Positions 23,755 to 32,227 of a stretch of DNA of 64,000 nucleotides are shown in pieces. The translations under genes were made by a program, and so were the position numbers. Within the stretch, counting starts at the first letter, position 1. Every line of letters begins with the position of its first letter. The DNA lies in assembly GCF_033441515.1 (NCBI RefSeq), contig NZ_JAWQJT010000002.1, positions 1,488,001-1,552,000 of the forward strand, read 5' to 3'. The DNA comes from Amycolatopsis solani. Lineage in GTDB: Bacteria; Actinomycetota; Actinomycetes; Mycobacteriales; Pseudonocardiaceae. The notes beneath the pieces are model-generated. The model ran no database searches. It was not told the DNA's origin and saw only the letters and a program-made list of their open reading frames with translations.

Positions 23755-24243
23755 ATGGGTGATCTGAGGGAGCTCGACAGCGAGGAAGCCGCGTTCTGGC
23801 GGTCGCTGATCCGCGTGACAACCGTACTGCCGCGCGCGCTGGAGGACCATTTCCTGCCGGAGACCGGCCTCACGGTCAGCGACTACGGCGTCCTCGTCGC
23901 GCTGTCGGAAGCACCGGATCACCTGCTCCGCATCTCCGCGCTGGCGGCGACGACCGCGTTGTCGCTCAGCCGGATCAGCCGGGTGGTCGACGACCTCACC
24001 CGCCGCGGGCTGATCGAGAAGCGGCGCTGCCCGGAAGACGGGCGGGCGTCCAACGCCGTGCTGACCGGCGCCGGATTGGCCAGACTGGAGGCGGCCTACC
24101 CGAGCCACCTGGCCCGCGTCCGGGCTTCGGTGTTCGACCACCTGAGCGCCGAAGAGATCCGGACCGCCGGACCGGTGCTGGCCCGGCTGGCCGCGGCGCT
24201 CGACGCCGCTCCCCCGACCGACGAGGAGCAAAGGACGCGATGA
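23755..24243 (+). CDS. MarR family regulator
   Basis: A 162-residue winged-helix regulator (LTVSDYGVLVALSEAP, LSLSRISRVVDDLTRRGLIEKRR, wing CPEDGRASNAVLT). MarR proteins typically sense small phenolic or oxidant ligands. The stop overlaps the start of the glutathionyl-reductase-like gene as ATGA. Regulator, GST-like enzyme and possibly the SDR would therefore form one stress or detoxification operon, with divergent yceI as a likely co-target. Confidence 0.93.
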   Translation: MGDLRELDSEEAAFWRSLIRVTTVLPRALEDHFLPETGLTVSDYGVLVALSEAPDHLLRISALAATTALSLSRISRVVDDLTRRGLIEKRRCPEDGRASNAVLTGAGLARLEAAYPSHLARVRASVFDHLSAEEIRTAGPVLARLAAALDAAPPTDEEQRTR

Positions 24244-25223
24244 GCGACAAGGGCGAATACCAGCGGGACCTGAACTACCTCCCGGACCGCATCACCGCCG
24301 ACGGCCGCGACGGCTGGCCGGTGGAGCCGGGTCGCTACCGGCTGATCGTCGCGCGCGCGTGCCCGTGGGCGAACCGCGCGGTGATCGTCCGGCGGCTGCT
24401 GGGCCTGGAACCGGTGCTGTCCATGGGCATCGCCGGGCCGGTGCACGACGAGCGCAGCTGGAGCTTCGACCTCGACCCCGGTGGCCGCGACCCGGTGCTC
24501 GGCATCGAGCGGCTGCAGGAGGCGTTCTTCAAGCGCGACCCGGAGTACCCGCGCGGGATCACCGTGCCGGCGTTCGTCGACGTCCCGAGCGGGAAGGTCG
24601 TCACCAACGACTTCGCGCAGATGACCCTCGACATGTCGACCGAGTGGACGGCGTACCACCGAGACGGCGCGCCCGAGTTGTACCCTGAGAAGCTGCGCGA
24701 CGAGATCGACGACGTCGCGCAGAAGGTGTTCACCGACGTGAACAACGCGGTGTACCAGTGCGGGTTCGCCCGGTCCCAGGAGGCGTACGAGCACTCCTAC
24801 CGCAAGCTGTTCGCCCGGCTGGACTGGCTTTCGGAGCGGCTCGCGGACCAGCGTTACCTGGTGGGCGAGACGATCACCGAAGCCGACGTCCGCCTGTTCA
24901 CCACGCTCGTCCGGTTCGACGCGGTGTACCACGGCCACTTCAAGTGCAACCGGCAGAAGCTCACCGAGCTGCCGGTCCTGTGGGCCTACACGCGGGACCT
25001 GTTCCAGACGCCCGGGTTCGGCGACACGATCGACTTCCCGCAGATCAAGGAGCACTACTACGTGGTGCACCGGACCGTGAACCCGACGGGGATCGTCCCG
25101 CTCGGCCCGGACGTCTCAGGCTGGCTGACCCCGCACGACCGCGAGCAGCTCGGCGGCCGGCCGTTCGGCGACGGCACCCCGCCGGGCCCGCCACCCGCCG
25201 CCGAGCGGGTGCCCGCGCTGTAG
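24240..25223 (+). CDS. Xi-class GST-like (glutathionyl/mycothiol hydroquinone reductase)
   Basis: A 327-residue protein with the CPWA active-site motif at C41 (ARACPWANRAV) and the long Xi-class GST C-terminal helical domain (ITEADVRLFTTLVRFDAVYHGHFKCN). The family reduces thiol conjugates of hydroquinones. Actinomycetes make mycothiol rather than glutathione, so a mycothiol conjugate is the likelier substrate; this is inference. It is coupled to marR by ATGA. Confidence 0.9.
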   Translation: MSDKGEYQRDLNYLPDRITADGRDGWPVEPGRYRLIVARACPWANRAVIVRRLLGLEPVLSMGIAGPVHDERSWSFDLDPGGRDPVLGIERLQEAFFKRDPEYPRGITVPAFVDVPSGKVVTNDFAQMTLDMSTEWTAYHRDGAPELYPEKLRDEIDDVAQKVFTDVNNAVYQCGFARSQEAYEHSYRKLFARLDWLSERLADQRYLVGETITEADVRLFTTLVRFDAVYHGHFKCNRQKLTELPVLWAYTRDLFQTPGFGDTIDFPQIKEHYYVVHRTVNPTGIVPLGPDVSGWLTPHDREQLGGRPFGDGTPPGPPPAAERVPAL

Positions 25224-25245
25224 GTCCCGGGCTACGGTGATCGCC

Positions 25246-26004
25246 ATGGAACGCCTGCGCGATCGCCGCATCCTGGTCACCGGCGCCGGTTCCGGCATCG
25301 GACGGGCCACCACGCTCCGCCTGCTGGAGGAGGGCGCGCGGGTCGTCGCCACCGACGTCAAAGGCCACGACGACCTGCCCGCCACCGCGGTGCTGACGAT
25401 GGACGTCGCCGACGAGGCCGCGGTGACCGCCGGGGTTGCCTCGGCGATCGACGTCCTGGGCGGCCTCGACGTCCTGGTCAACGCGGCGGGCATCCTGCTG
25501 GCGTCGCACACGCACGAGACGTCGCTGGCGCTGTGGAACCGGGTGCTGGCGGTGAACCTGACGGGCACGTTCCTGGTGACCCGCGCGGCCCTGCCCGCCC
25601 TGCTGGCTTCGGAGAAGGGCGTGGTGGTGAACTTCAGCTCGACGTCGGCTTCGTTCGCCCACCCGTACATGGCGGCGTACTGCGCGAGCAAGGGCGGGAT
25701 CCAGGCGTTCACGCATTCGCTCGCCTTGGAGTACGGCAAGCAAGGCCTGCGCGCGGTCAGCGTCGCCCCGGGCAGCGTGAAGAGCGGCATCACGGACTCG
25801 GCGGCGAGCTGGCTCCCCCAGGACGTCGACTTCACCCTGTTCGGCCGGCTGCTGCCGCTGTTGCCGACCGGCCTGACGACGGAGGTCGGCAACGCGGTGG
25901 CCCGCCCGGAGGCGGTGGCGGGAGTGGTGGCGATGCTGGCTTCGGACGACGGCGAGTTCATCACGGGCACGGAGATCCGCGTGGACGGCGGAACGCACAC
26001 CTGA
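25246..26004 (+). CDS. Short-chain dehydrogenase/reductase
   Basis: A 252-residue classical SDR with nucleotide-binding TGAGSGIGRA near residue 11, NAAG, and catalytic Ser and YxxxK in the segment SSTSASFAHPYMAAYCASKGG. It has the C-terminal ITGTEIRVDGG seen in the FabG-like group. ATG 25246 is preferred; in-frame GTG 25237 is possible. It follows the GST-like gene by 22 nt, so it is probably cotranscribed. The substrate is not evident. Confidence 0.92.
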   Translation: MERLRDRRILVTGAGSGIGRATTLRLLEEGARVVATDVKGHDDLPATAVLTMDVADEAAVTAGVASAIDVLGGLDVLVNAAGILLASHTHETSLALWNRVLAVNLTGTFLVTRAALPALLASEKGVVVNFSSTSASFAHPYMAAYCASKGGIQAFTHSLALEYGKQGLRAVSVAPGSVKSGITDSAASWLPQDVDFTLFGRLLPLLPTGLTTEVGNAVARPEAVAGVVAMLASDDGEFITGTEIRVDGGTHT

Positions 26005-26360
26005 GCCCGGCGGCGTAACGCGGATCGCTCCCCACCCGACTCTGGGCATGCCCGGAGAACGGTCACCGCAGTCGCCTCGAGGTACGCCGATGACGCCATC
26101 GCCGCCTTGTCCGAGGTTTGCGCACACGCAGCTTCGCGATGGTAGTCGCAGCACCAGCCGCCGCGGTCATGCACTGCAGCAGCTGCAAAGCGAAATCGAG
26201 GTAAGTGGGCACCGTCGGACTCCGTTCTCCGAAAGCTGGGGTGCAACCACGTTCGCCCACCGACGCCGCCCAGCCGCCGAACGGCGATACCGAGGTGCGA
26301 AACCGCAGTTCAGGGCCAGTGGCCGGGAACCATCGCCGCGATATCGCCCCGGGAGCGCTC
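26005..26360. other. Low-signal intergenic stretch; one doubtful small ORF
   Basis: 356 bp between the SDR and the XRE-type gene with visibly lower GC and less codon bias than its surroundings. The only ORF of note is GTG 26212 to stop 26063 on the minus strand, 49 residues, with a hydrophobic start (LDFALQLLQC) and an Arg-rich end. It has weak codon support and may be noise. No repeat, terminator or RNA motif is clear. The base composition suggests the start of an acquired segment that includes the next gene. Confidence 0.4.
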
Positions 26361-27320
26361 ATGCCTGAACGAGACACTTGGGCCCAGAACATGATCAACC
26401 TGGGCATCGATCTGCGCGAGCTGCGCATCTCCGCTCGCTTGACCCAAGAAGAGCTGGCCAAGCGCCTCGGCGGCCGACAGCAGGGCTGGGTTTCGGAAGT
26501 CGAGAACGGGAGCCGGCGTGGCCGGCCGATCACCTGGGACGACGTGTCGAACTGGCTCAAGGCTTGCGGAGTGGACGCCGCTCTGCGCGAGGAATGGCGG
26601 CTCCGCTACACACCCATCGAGATGGCCTCCGATCTGCGAAACCGCAAAGGAGCCGGGAAAAGAGGCCAAGCCGGCGAAGAACGTGCGGCCCTCCCCTCGG
26701 AGACGACCCGGATCACGGATGAGGTCCGGAAATTCAAAGCACTCTTCTGGGAGGAGTTCGATGCAGCCAGGGAGCAGGCACGCCGGCTGAAGGGCCGCGA
26801 GGAGCAGCTGACCTCCGAGCTGGCCGAAATCACGGGCAAGATCGACGACCTCAAGCTGCAATGCCACCAGGCCGAGCAGCAGATCGCCACGGACGGCCGG
26901 AGGGAGCAGCACTTGCGTCAAAGGATCCGCGGGCTCAGGGAGCAACTGCGGTCGGACGACGAGACCATCCACGTCCTGGAGAAAGAGATCCAGTTCACGC
27001 GTGAACAGCGGCGCATCGCCGAGGAGACCTCGCTGCGGATGGGCCGACGGACCGCCGAAGTCGCGCTGCGCTCCCGAGCTGCCTCGGATCTCCTGTCAGT
27101 GCTGCTCGAAGCCACCTGGGCGGATCGGCGCGAGGAGCCGGAAACGAAGACGGCAGCGGACGCCGACCGGAAGAAGTCCGTTCCCGAGATCCGGAAACTG
27201 GAGCCCGTGACCACCCGGTGGCCTGGCGAAGTGGGACGGCCAAGGACGCTGGTCTCGACGTTGTCGATCATCGCCCTGGCCATCCTGCTCGTCGTCAGCC
27301 TCGTCGCGCTGATCTTCTGA
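26361..27320 (+). CDS. XRE-type HTH protein with coiled coil and C-terminal membrane anchor
   Basis: A 319-residue protein of unusual layout. Residues 13-60 form an XRE/Cro helix-turn-helix (LRELRISARLTQEELAKRLG, GWVSEVENG). Residues 115-240 are a long charged coiled coil (EEQLTSELAEITGKIDDLKL and on). Residues 298-319 are one hydrophobic helix ending the protein (LSIIALAILLVVSLVALIF). The DNA-binding end would be cytoplasmic and the protein tail-anchored. GGGAG precedes ATG 26361. It sits alone between convergent genes in lower-GC DNA. I do not know the function; a membrane-tethered regulator or chromosome-anchoring protein is possible. Confidence 0.82.
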   Translation: MPERDTWAQNMINLGIDLRELRISARLTQEELAKRLGGRQQGWVSEVENGSRRGRPITWDDVSNWLKACGVDAALREEWRLRYTPIEMASDLRNRKGAGKRGQAGEERAALPSETTRITDEVRKFKALFWEEFDAAREQARRLKGREEQLTSELAEITGKIDDLKLQCHQAEQQIATDGRREQHLRQRIRGLREQLRSDDETIHVLEKEIQFTREQRRIAEETSLRMGRRTAEVALRSRAASDLLSVLLEATWADRREEPETKTAADADRKKSVPEIRKLEPVTTRWPGEVGRPRTLVSTLSIIALAILLVVSLVALIF

Positions 27321-27328
27321 CGTTCGGC

Positions 27329-28528
27329 TCAGGCGGCCGCCGGCTCCTCCTGCTTCCGCTCCGGCGCGGCCATCACCCTGGCGTTCAGCACCACCGCGCC
27401 CAGCACCGGGAGCAATCCCGCCAGCGTCCAGCCCAGCGTGGTCGCCTCGGCGAACCACCCGATCAGCGCCGGACCGATCAGCCCGCCCGCGTAGGTGAAC
27501 GTGGTGAACCGGGACAGGAACGTCGCCGCGTCCGCTCCTTCGCCGGCGCGGCCGACCGCGCTGAAGATCAGTGGCAGCAGGACCGAGCCGCCGAGGCCGA
27601 GGATCGCGAAGCCCGCGACGCCGGCCACCCACGACGGGACCATTACCACGATCGCGAGCCCGGAGGCCGCCACCGCGCCGCCGATGCGGAACAGCGCCGG
27701 GGCGCCGTAGCGTTCGGTCAGCCGGTCGCCGACGAGGCGGCCCGCGGCTTGGCAGGCGGAGAACGCCGTGAAGCCCAGTGCCGCCGCGGCGAGCGTCGCG
27801 CCGCGGGAGTCGTGGAGGAAGACGCCGCTCCAGCTGATCACCATGGCCTCGAGGATCATCGCGGTGAACCCCATCGCCCCGAACACACACACCCGCCGCG
27901 TCCAGCCGGTGCGCCGGCTCACCCGCGCCCGGCCGCCATCGGCCGCCGCTCCGGCCCGGTCGGCCGAGGCCGGGAGCAGTCCGGTGGTGGCCGCCAGGCC
28001 GGCGACGACGAGCACGGCGCCGACCCACACGTAGTGCTCCGCCACCGGGCTGCCCGCCTTGGTGAAACCGGCGCCGGCCAGCGAAGCCGCGACGGCGCTG
28101 ATGCTCCAGGCCGCGTGGCAGCCGTTCATGACCGACCGCTTGCGCACCTGTTCGACCAGCACCGCGTGGGCGTTCATGGCGACGTCCAGCGTGCCGTGCA
28201 CCACGCCCATCAGCAGTACCGCGGCGCCGAGCTGGACGGCGTCGCCGGCGAAACCGATCCCGGCCAGCACGAACGGCGACGCGGCCACGGCCGGCCGGAT
28301 CACGCGGGCGCTGCCGAACCGGGCCACGAGCGGGCCGACGAACTGCATCGTCACCAGCGCCGCCAGGCCGAACAGCGTCAGGATCGCCCCGAGCCGTCCG
28401 TCGCTGAGGCCGTGGTCGAGCTTCAGCGACGGCACGCGGCTGATGAACGTGGAGAACAGCGTGCCGTTGAAGAAGAACACGGCCACCACGGCCCACCGGG
28501 CCCGCGCCGCCGCGACGCCCTCAGTCAT
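27329..28528 (-). CDS. MFS transporter
   Basis: A 399-residue 12-helix major facilitator of the YbjJ/fucose-permease-like type (TFISRVPSLKLDHGLSDGRLG, MGVVHGTLDVAMNAHAVLVEQ). It starts ATG 28528, eight bases inside the glycosyltransferase gene, so translation of the pair is coupled. It may carry a sugar or the glycosylated product of its partner. It converges on the XRE gene with only 8 bp between stops. Confidence 0.9.
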   Translation of the reverse strand: MTEGVAAARARWAVVAVFFFNGTLFSTFISRVPSLKLDHGLSDGRLGAILTLFGLAALVTMQFVGPLVARFGSARVIRPAVAASPFVLAGIGFAGDAVQLGAAVLLMGVVHGTLDVAMNAHAVLVEQVRKRSVMNGCHAAWSISAVAASLAGAGFTKAGSPVAEHYVWVGAVLVVAGLAATTGLLPASADRAGAAADGGRARVSRRTGWTRRVCVFGAMGFTAMILEAMVISWSGVFLHDSRGATLAAAALGFTAFSACQAAGRLVGDRLTERYGAPALFRIGGAVAASGLAIVVMVPSWVAGVAGFAILGLGGSVLLPLIFSAVGRAGEGADAATFLSRFTTFTYAGGLIGPALIGWFAEATTLGWTLAGLLPVLGAVVLNARVMAAPERKQEEPAAA

Positions 28529-29762
28529 GCACGCCACCGAAGCCGGCGGGCACGACGACTTCGCGGCCGATGCGCCGGGCTTCGGCCAGCAGCTCGTCCT
28601 GCCAGCGGTCCCACAGCCCGGCCATCCGGGACGTGATGATCACGGTGTCCACGCTCTGCTCCGCCAACGGCGTGCGCAGGCCCATGGTGTGGTGCCCGAC
28701 GTGCCGTCCGGACGCGGTCGCCCGCGCCACCAGCGAGGCGTCGAAGTCCAGCACGATCGCGGGCGGCATCGACGGCGGGATGTCCGCGCCCGCACCGAGA
28801 ATCGCGATCTTCGCGCCCGGCGGGACGTGGCGCACGGCCTCGGCCAGCTCGGCCGCCACGTCCCTGTCGCGCACCCGCTCCTGCCACGTCACCAGGCCGC
28901 GGTAGTCCTCTTCGTAGCTCCAGAACAGGTGCTTGATGGCCAGCGCCAGCCCGATCTCGACGACGGGTTCCCGGTGCTGCGCCAGGAAGTGGAGCATGTT
29001 CCGGGCGAGCTGCTCCCACAGGTCGAACTGCTCGCGCTCGTGCGGCAGGTCGACCACCCAGGCGTCCTCGGCGACGTGGAAGCGCACGCCGTGGCGGGAC
29101 AGCCGGAACGCGAGCTCGGTGTCCTCCCCGCCCCAGCCGTGGAACTCCTCGTCGAAACCGCCGACCGCGCGGAAGTCCTCGGTGCGGACCGAACAGTTGA
29201 TGGTGAAGAAAAGCCGCCACGGCAACAGGTCGGCCCCGGAAACCACGTTCTGCAGCTGCGGGTGCCGGACGTCCTGGAACTCCGGATCGTCGGCATAGCG
29301 CGCGACGGTGGCTTCCGGCCCCAGCCGCTGCACGGCGTCGGTGATCCAGGACATGTCCTTCTCCGGCCGGTACCCGTACGCGTACCCGATGACGGCCCGG
29401 CGCACGTCGTCGTCACCGTGCGCCTCGAGGTGGCGGAGCAGGAGGTCCGGCCCGAACAGCGGTCCGGTGTCCAGGAAGACCAGGATGGGAGCGTCGGCCA
29501 GCCGCGCGCCGGCGTTGCGGGCGGTGCCGGCGCGGAACCCGAGGTCCTCCTGGAAGTGGTACTTCACCCGCAGCCGGTCCGCGAAGGACTCCACGACTTC
29601 CCGGGTGGCGTCGGACGACCCGTCGTCCGCGACGATCACCTCGAAATCCCCGGCCGGGAGCCGCTGCCGCGTCAGGTGCTCGAGTGAAGTCCGCAGCATC
29701 TCGCACCGGTTGTACGTGGGAATGACCACCGACACCCGCGGGCGATCCCCGTCCGAACCCAT
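28521..29762 (-). CDS. Family 2 glycosyltransferase
   Basis: A 413-residue protein with a GT-A fold: VSVVIPTYNRCEML at residue 10, DDGSSDAT, and FLDTGPLFGPD, where the metal-binding DxD would be D-T-G here. The acceptor-side motif is GWGGEDTELAFRL, as in GalNAc-transferase-like enzymes. Residues 310-413 add a Rossmann-like domain (AKIAILGAGADIP). ATG 29762 is chosen because the upstream 45 codons look like random GC-rich sequence. The stop overlaps the MFS start. The acceptor is unknown. Confidence 0.88.
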   Translation of the reverse strand: MGSDGDRPRVSVVIPTYNRCEMLRTSLEHLTRQRLPAGDFEVIVADDGSSDATREVVESFADRLRVKYHFQEDLGFRAGTARNAGARLADAPILVFLDTGPLFGPDLLLRHLEAHGDDDVRRAVIGYAYGYRPEKDMSWITDAVQRLGPEATVARYADDPEFQDVRHPQLQNVVSGADLLPWRLFFTINCSVRTEDFRAVGGFDEEFHGWGGEDTELAFRLSRHGVRFHVAEDAWVVDLPHEREQFDLWEQLARNMLHFLAQHREPVVEIGLALAIKHLFWSYEEDYRGLVTWQERVRDRDVAAELAEAVRHVPPGAKIAILGAGADIPPSMPPAIVLDFDASLVARATASGRHVGHHTMGLRTPLAEQSVDTVIITSRMAGLWDRWQDELLAEARRIGREVVVPAGFGGVHD

Positions 29763-29933
29763 CGTCCCTAACCTCCCAGTCGAAGCCACCGGCGAACGAC
29801 TCGACGCCCGCCCGCGGCGCGCGGGACGAGCGGAGCCGGACAGGACGCGGCGCACGATCACTCGGCCGCATGGCGAGCGTGGCACCGGTGGCCGCACCGG
29901 GCGTCTTCAAGAATGCGCTTTCCGGGAGCGCGC

Positions 29934-30533
29934 TCAGATTTCGCGGCGGCGGCGCCGGTCGACGGCGCCGTCGAGGAGGGGACGCAGTTCCTCGACCACC
30001 GTCTCGAGCGGCGCGATGTCCCGGTGCGCCCTGGCCAGGACGATCGCGCCCTCCAGCGTGCTGAGCATCAGGACCGCGAGCGCCGCGCTGCGCGACGGCG
30101 GCACGCCGAGCTGTTCGAGCGCCGTGGCGACCGGGCGCTGCCAGCCGTCGAAGGCCTTGCCGACGGCTTCGCGCAGGGTGTCGCTGGTGGCCGCGGTGTC
30201 GGCGACGGTCGCGACCAGCGGGCAGCCCGCGTCGAAGCCGTCGTCGGTGAACTGGTCGCGCCACTGGCCCGCCATCGCCGCGAAGAGCTTGCCGGGGGTC
30301 GGGTCCTCGATCTTGGCGACGACGCGAGCCACCCGCCGGGCAGCGTAGTCGCCCGCCCACGCGACGGCCTCGGCCATCAGCTGGTCCTTACCGCCGGGGA
30401 AGTAGTGCTGCAGGGATCCCCGCGGGGCTTCGGCGTGGACGGCCACGTCCCGCATGCCGGTCGCCCCGACACCGTGGATCCGCACCAGTTGCGCGGCGCT
30501 GAGCACCATCCGCTCGCGCGGCGTCCTCGTCAT
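29934..30533 (-). CDS. TetR family regulator (LmrA/YxaF-like)
   Basis: A 199-residue TetR protein (MVLSAAQLVRIHGVGATGMRDVA, APRGSLQHYFPGGKDQL) with the C-terminal type that carries GCPLVATVADTA. AAGGAGG lies 8 nt before ATG 30533. A 16-bp palindrome CATGAC-ATCC-GTCATG is just upstream at 30547-30562, and the same site occurs three more times around the GNAT start. It most likely autoregulates the GNAT-tetR operon. Confidence 0.92.
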   Translation of the reverse strand: MTRTPRERMVLSAAQLVRIHGVGATGMRDVAVHAEAPRGSLQHYFPGGKDQLMAEAVAWAGDYAARRVARVVAKIEDPTPGKLFAAMAGQWRDQFTDDGFDAGCPLVATVADTAATSDTLREAVGKAFDGWQRPVATALEQLGVPPSRSAALAVLMLSTLEGAIVLARAHRDIAPLETVVEELRPLLDGAVDRRRRREI

Positions 30534-31044
30534 CGACTGCCTCCTTCATGACATCCGTCATGATAGCCCAGTCGGGGACGACCAGCGTGAAGTCGCGCTC
30601 GCCCCGTTCGTACGACGGCACCGGCTTGAAGCCCTGCCGGGACAGAAGTGCTTCGGCACCGGTGTTCCCGGCTTGGACGGTGGCCCGCACGGTCCAGCCC
30701 GGCCACCGCCCGGAGGCCCACAGCCAGCGGCTCAACGCGCTGCCGATCCCCTGGCGCTGCCACGCGTCGGCGACCAGGATGCCGATTTCGGCGGTGCCGG
30801 GGGTTTCCGAGACGAAGTTGAGCAGGCCGACGGGGTTGGCGGCGCGGTACGCGAGCAATGCGACGCCGTGTGGCGGGCCCGCGAGCAGGAAGCGGTGGTA
30901 GCGCCGGAAGACCTCAGCCGGCTCGGCGGGACCGCCCATGATGAAGCGGCGCCGGAGACTGGCGGGCGAGCAGGCCGCGACCAGCTTGCCGACGCAATCG
31001 CGATCGGCGTCTCTGGCTTCGCGGATCTCTATGACGGTTGTCAT
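30388..31044 (-). CDS. GNAT acetyltransferase, C terminus overlaps tetR
   Basis: A 218-residue GNAT protein with IEIREARDADRD at the start and an acetyl-CoA loop at WQRQGIGSALSRWL. It starts ATG 31044, inside one of the operator palindromes. The domain should end near DFTLVVPDW, but the frame runs on 146 nt into tetR in another phase, adding an Arg-rich tail. Either this tail is real or a small deletion removed the original stop. The substrate is unknown. Confidence 0.82.
   Translation of the reverse strand: MTTVIEIREARDADRDCVGKLVAACSPASLRRRFIMGGPAEPAEVFRRYHRFLLAGPPHGVALLAYRAANPVGLLNFVSETPGTAEIGILVADAWQRQGIGSALSRWLWASGRWPGWTVRATVQAGNTGAEALLSRQGFKPVPSYERGERDFTLVVPDWAIMTDVMKEAVDDEDAARADGAQRRATGADPRCRGDRHAGRGRPRRSPAGIPAALLPRR
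30547..30562. promoter_or_regulatory. TetR operator copy 1
   Basis: CATGAC-ATCC-GTCATG is a perfect 6-4-6 palindrome 14 bp before the tetR start codon and inside the GNAT reading frame. It matches the consensus TATGAC-N4-GTCATA of the three sites upstream. Confidence 0.7.
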
Positions 31045-31045
31045 A
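31030..31045. promoter_or_regulatory. TetR operator copy 2, over the GNAT start codon
   Basis: TATGAC-GGTT-GTCATA is a perfect 16-bp palindrome that contains the GNAT initiation codon (31044-31042 on the minus strand). Binding would block transcription near the start. Its centre is 50 bp from copy 3. Confidence 0.72.
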
Positions 31046-31079
31046 ATTCCATGAGAGCACATTGTGGGCGGCGGCACAC

Positions 31080-31095
31080 TATGATGGGTGTCATA
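31080..31095. promoter_or_regulatory. TetR operator copy 3
   Basis: TATGAT-GGGT-GTCATA, one mismatch from the perfect palindrome. It is in the likely GNAT promoter region. Confidence 0.65.
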
Positions 31096-31114
31096 AGGCG
31101 CCGCTGGAACCCAC

Positions 31115-31130
31115 TATGACGGGAGACATA
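31115..31130. promoter_or_regulatory. TetR operator copy 4
   Basis: TATGAC-GGGA-GACATA, one mismatch. Its centre is 35 bp from copy 3. Copies 2-4 form a cluster on the GNAT upstream side. Confidence 0.6.
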
Positions 31131-31139
31131 GCGCCTGCG

Positions 31140-31530
31140 CGGGCGAGCGGCGGACGGTTCCCGGCGCGTTGTCGGCGGCCCGGCCGAATCGGCGGCACTC
31201 GGCGAGGCGGCTGAGTGAGGCGGGCTGCACGCCGAGGGAGGGGTGGCACGGCGGCGGGCCGCAGTGCGGCAGTCAGCCTGATGGAAGGGCAGCGGGACGG
31301 TGGGCAGCGAGCCGGCGGAGCGGGACGGCAGGGCTGCACGCCGGCAGGGCTGCACGCTGGCGGGGTGGCACGGCGGCGGGCCGCAGGGGCGACGGTCAGC
31401 GTGGCGGTGGGACGGCGGGCAACGGTGCGGCACAGTTGCGGACGGCGGGCGCGGCGGTGGGAGGGCGGGCAACGCTGTGGCACAGCGGCGGGGCGGGGCG
31501 GCGGGGCGGCGGGATGAGAGTGGCAGGGCG
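31140..31530. repeat. G-rich degenerate repeat tract
   Basis: About 390 bp with strong G over C excess on the plus strand, built from imperfect units such as GGCAGGGCTGCACGC (next to each other near 31321-31355), GGTGGCACGGCGGCGGGCC (twice, near 31242 and 31364) and GGTGGGACGGCGGGCAACG. Several frames stay open across it only because of composition, so I do not call a gene. Many G3-4 runs could form quadruplexes. It separates the GNAT promoter from the next plus-strand gene. Confidence 0.6.
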
Positions 31531-31609
31531 GCCGGGCCCCCGGTTCGACGGATCGGCCCCCGGGTACGTTGCCGTGGCCGCGCTCCCCCACCGCGAAAGG
31601 CGTCCCCCG

Positions 31610-32209
31610 ATGCAGCTCTACGCCGAACGGCCGATCCGCCGCACCGCTCAGCTCGTCGCCGACCTGCTCGCCCTGCTGCTCGTCGTCTTCGCGGTGTGGC
31701 TGGCGACATCGGTGTACGACCAGGTGATGAAGCTGCGCGCCCCGGGCGACGGCCTCGTCAACGCGGGCACGGGCCTGCGCGGCACCTTCGACGGCGCCGC
31801 GGACTCCGCAGGCGGCATCCCCTTGGTCGGCGACGCGCTGGCAAACGCCCTGCACGGCGGTTCGAACGTCGGCAACCAGCTCGCCGACGCCGGCCGCTGG
31901 CAGATCGAAGGCGTGGAAAACCTCGCCTGGTGGCTGGCGGCGATCATCGTCGTGCTGCCGGTGCTGACGCTGCTCGTGACCTGGCTCCCGCTGCGGTGGC
32001 GCTTCGCCCGCCGCGCGACAGCCGCCGCGCAGCTGCGGGCGCTCGGGGATGAAGGGCTTGACCTGCTCGCCTTAAGGGCGCTCGCCACGCAACCGTTGCG
32101 GCGCCTGGCTTCCGGGACCAAGCCGGCGACGGGGTGGCGGGAGCGCGACCGGGACGTCATCGAGGAACTCGCGGGCCGCGAACTCGCCCGCCACGGCCTG
32201 GTCTCCTGA
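31610..32209 (+). CDS. Membrane protein, two to three TM segments
   Basis: A 199-residue protein. Hydrophobic segments lie at about residues 15-38 (LVADLLALLLVVFAVWLA) and 105-130 (LAWWLAAIIVVLPVLTLLVTWLPL), separated by a glycine-rich extracytoplasmic-type loop (GDGLVNAGTGLRGTFDGAADSAGGIPLVGDAL). The C-terminal half is Arg- and Ala-rich and cytoplasmic. ATG 31610 is the first codon with coding character after the G-rich tract. It resembles conserved actinobacterial membrane proteins without known role. Confidence 0.82.
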   Translation: MQLYAERPIRRTAQLVADLLALLLVVFAVWLATSVYDQVMKLRAPGDGLVNAGTGLRGTFDGAADSAGGIPLVGDALANALHGGSNVGNQLADAGRWQIEGVENLAWWLAAIIVVLPVLTLLVTWLPLRWRFARRATAAAQLRALGDEGLDLLALRALATQPLRRLASGTKPATGWRERDRDVIEELAGRELARHGLVS

Positions 32210-32227
32210 CCCGGGCCCGGCACGGCG

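Noticed and set aside
31169..31609. Upstream extension of the membrane protein gene through the G-rich tract
   Set aside because: The extension is compositional repeat without coding character; ATG 31610 begins the recognisable protein.
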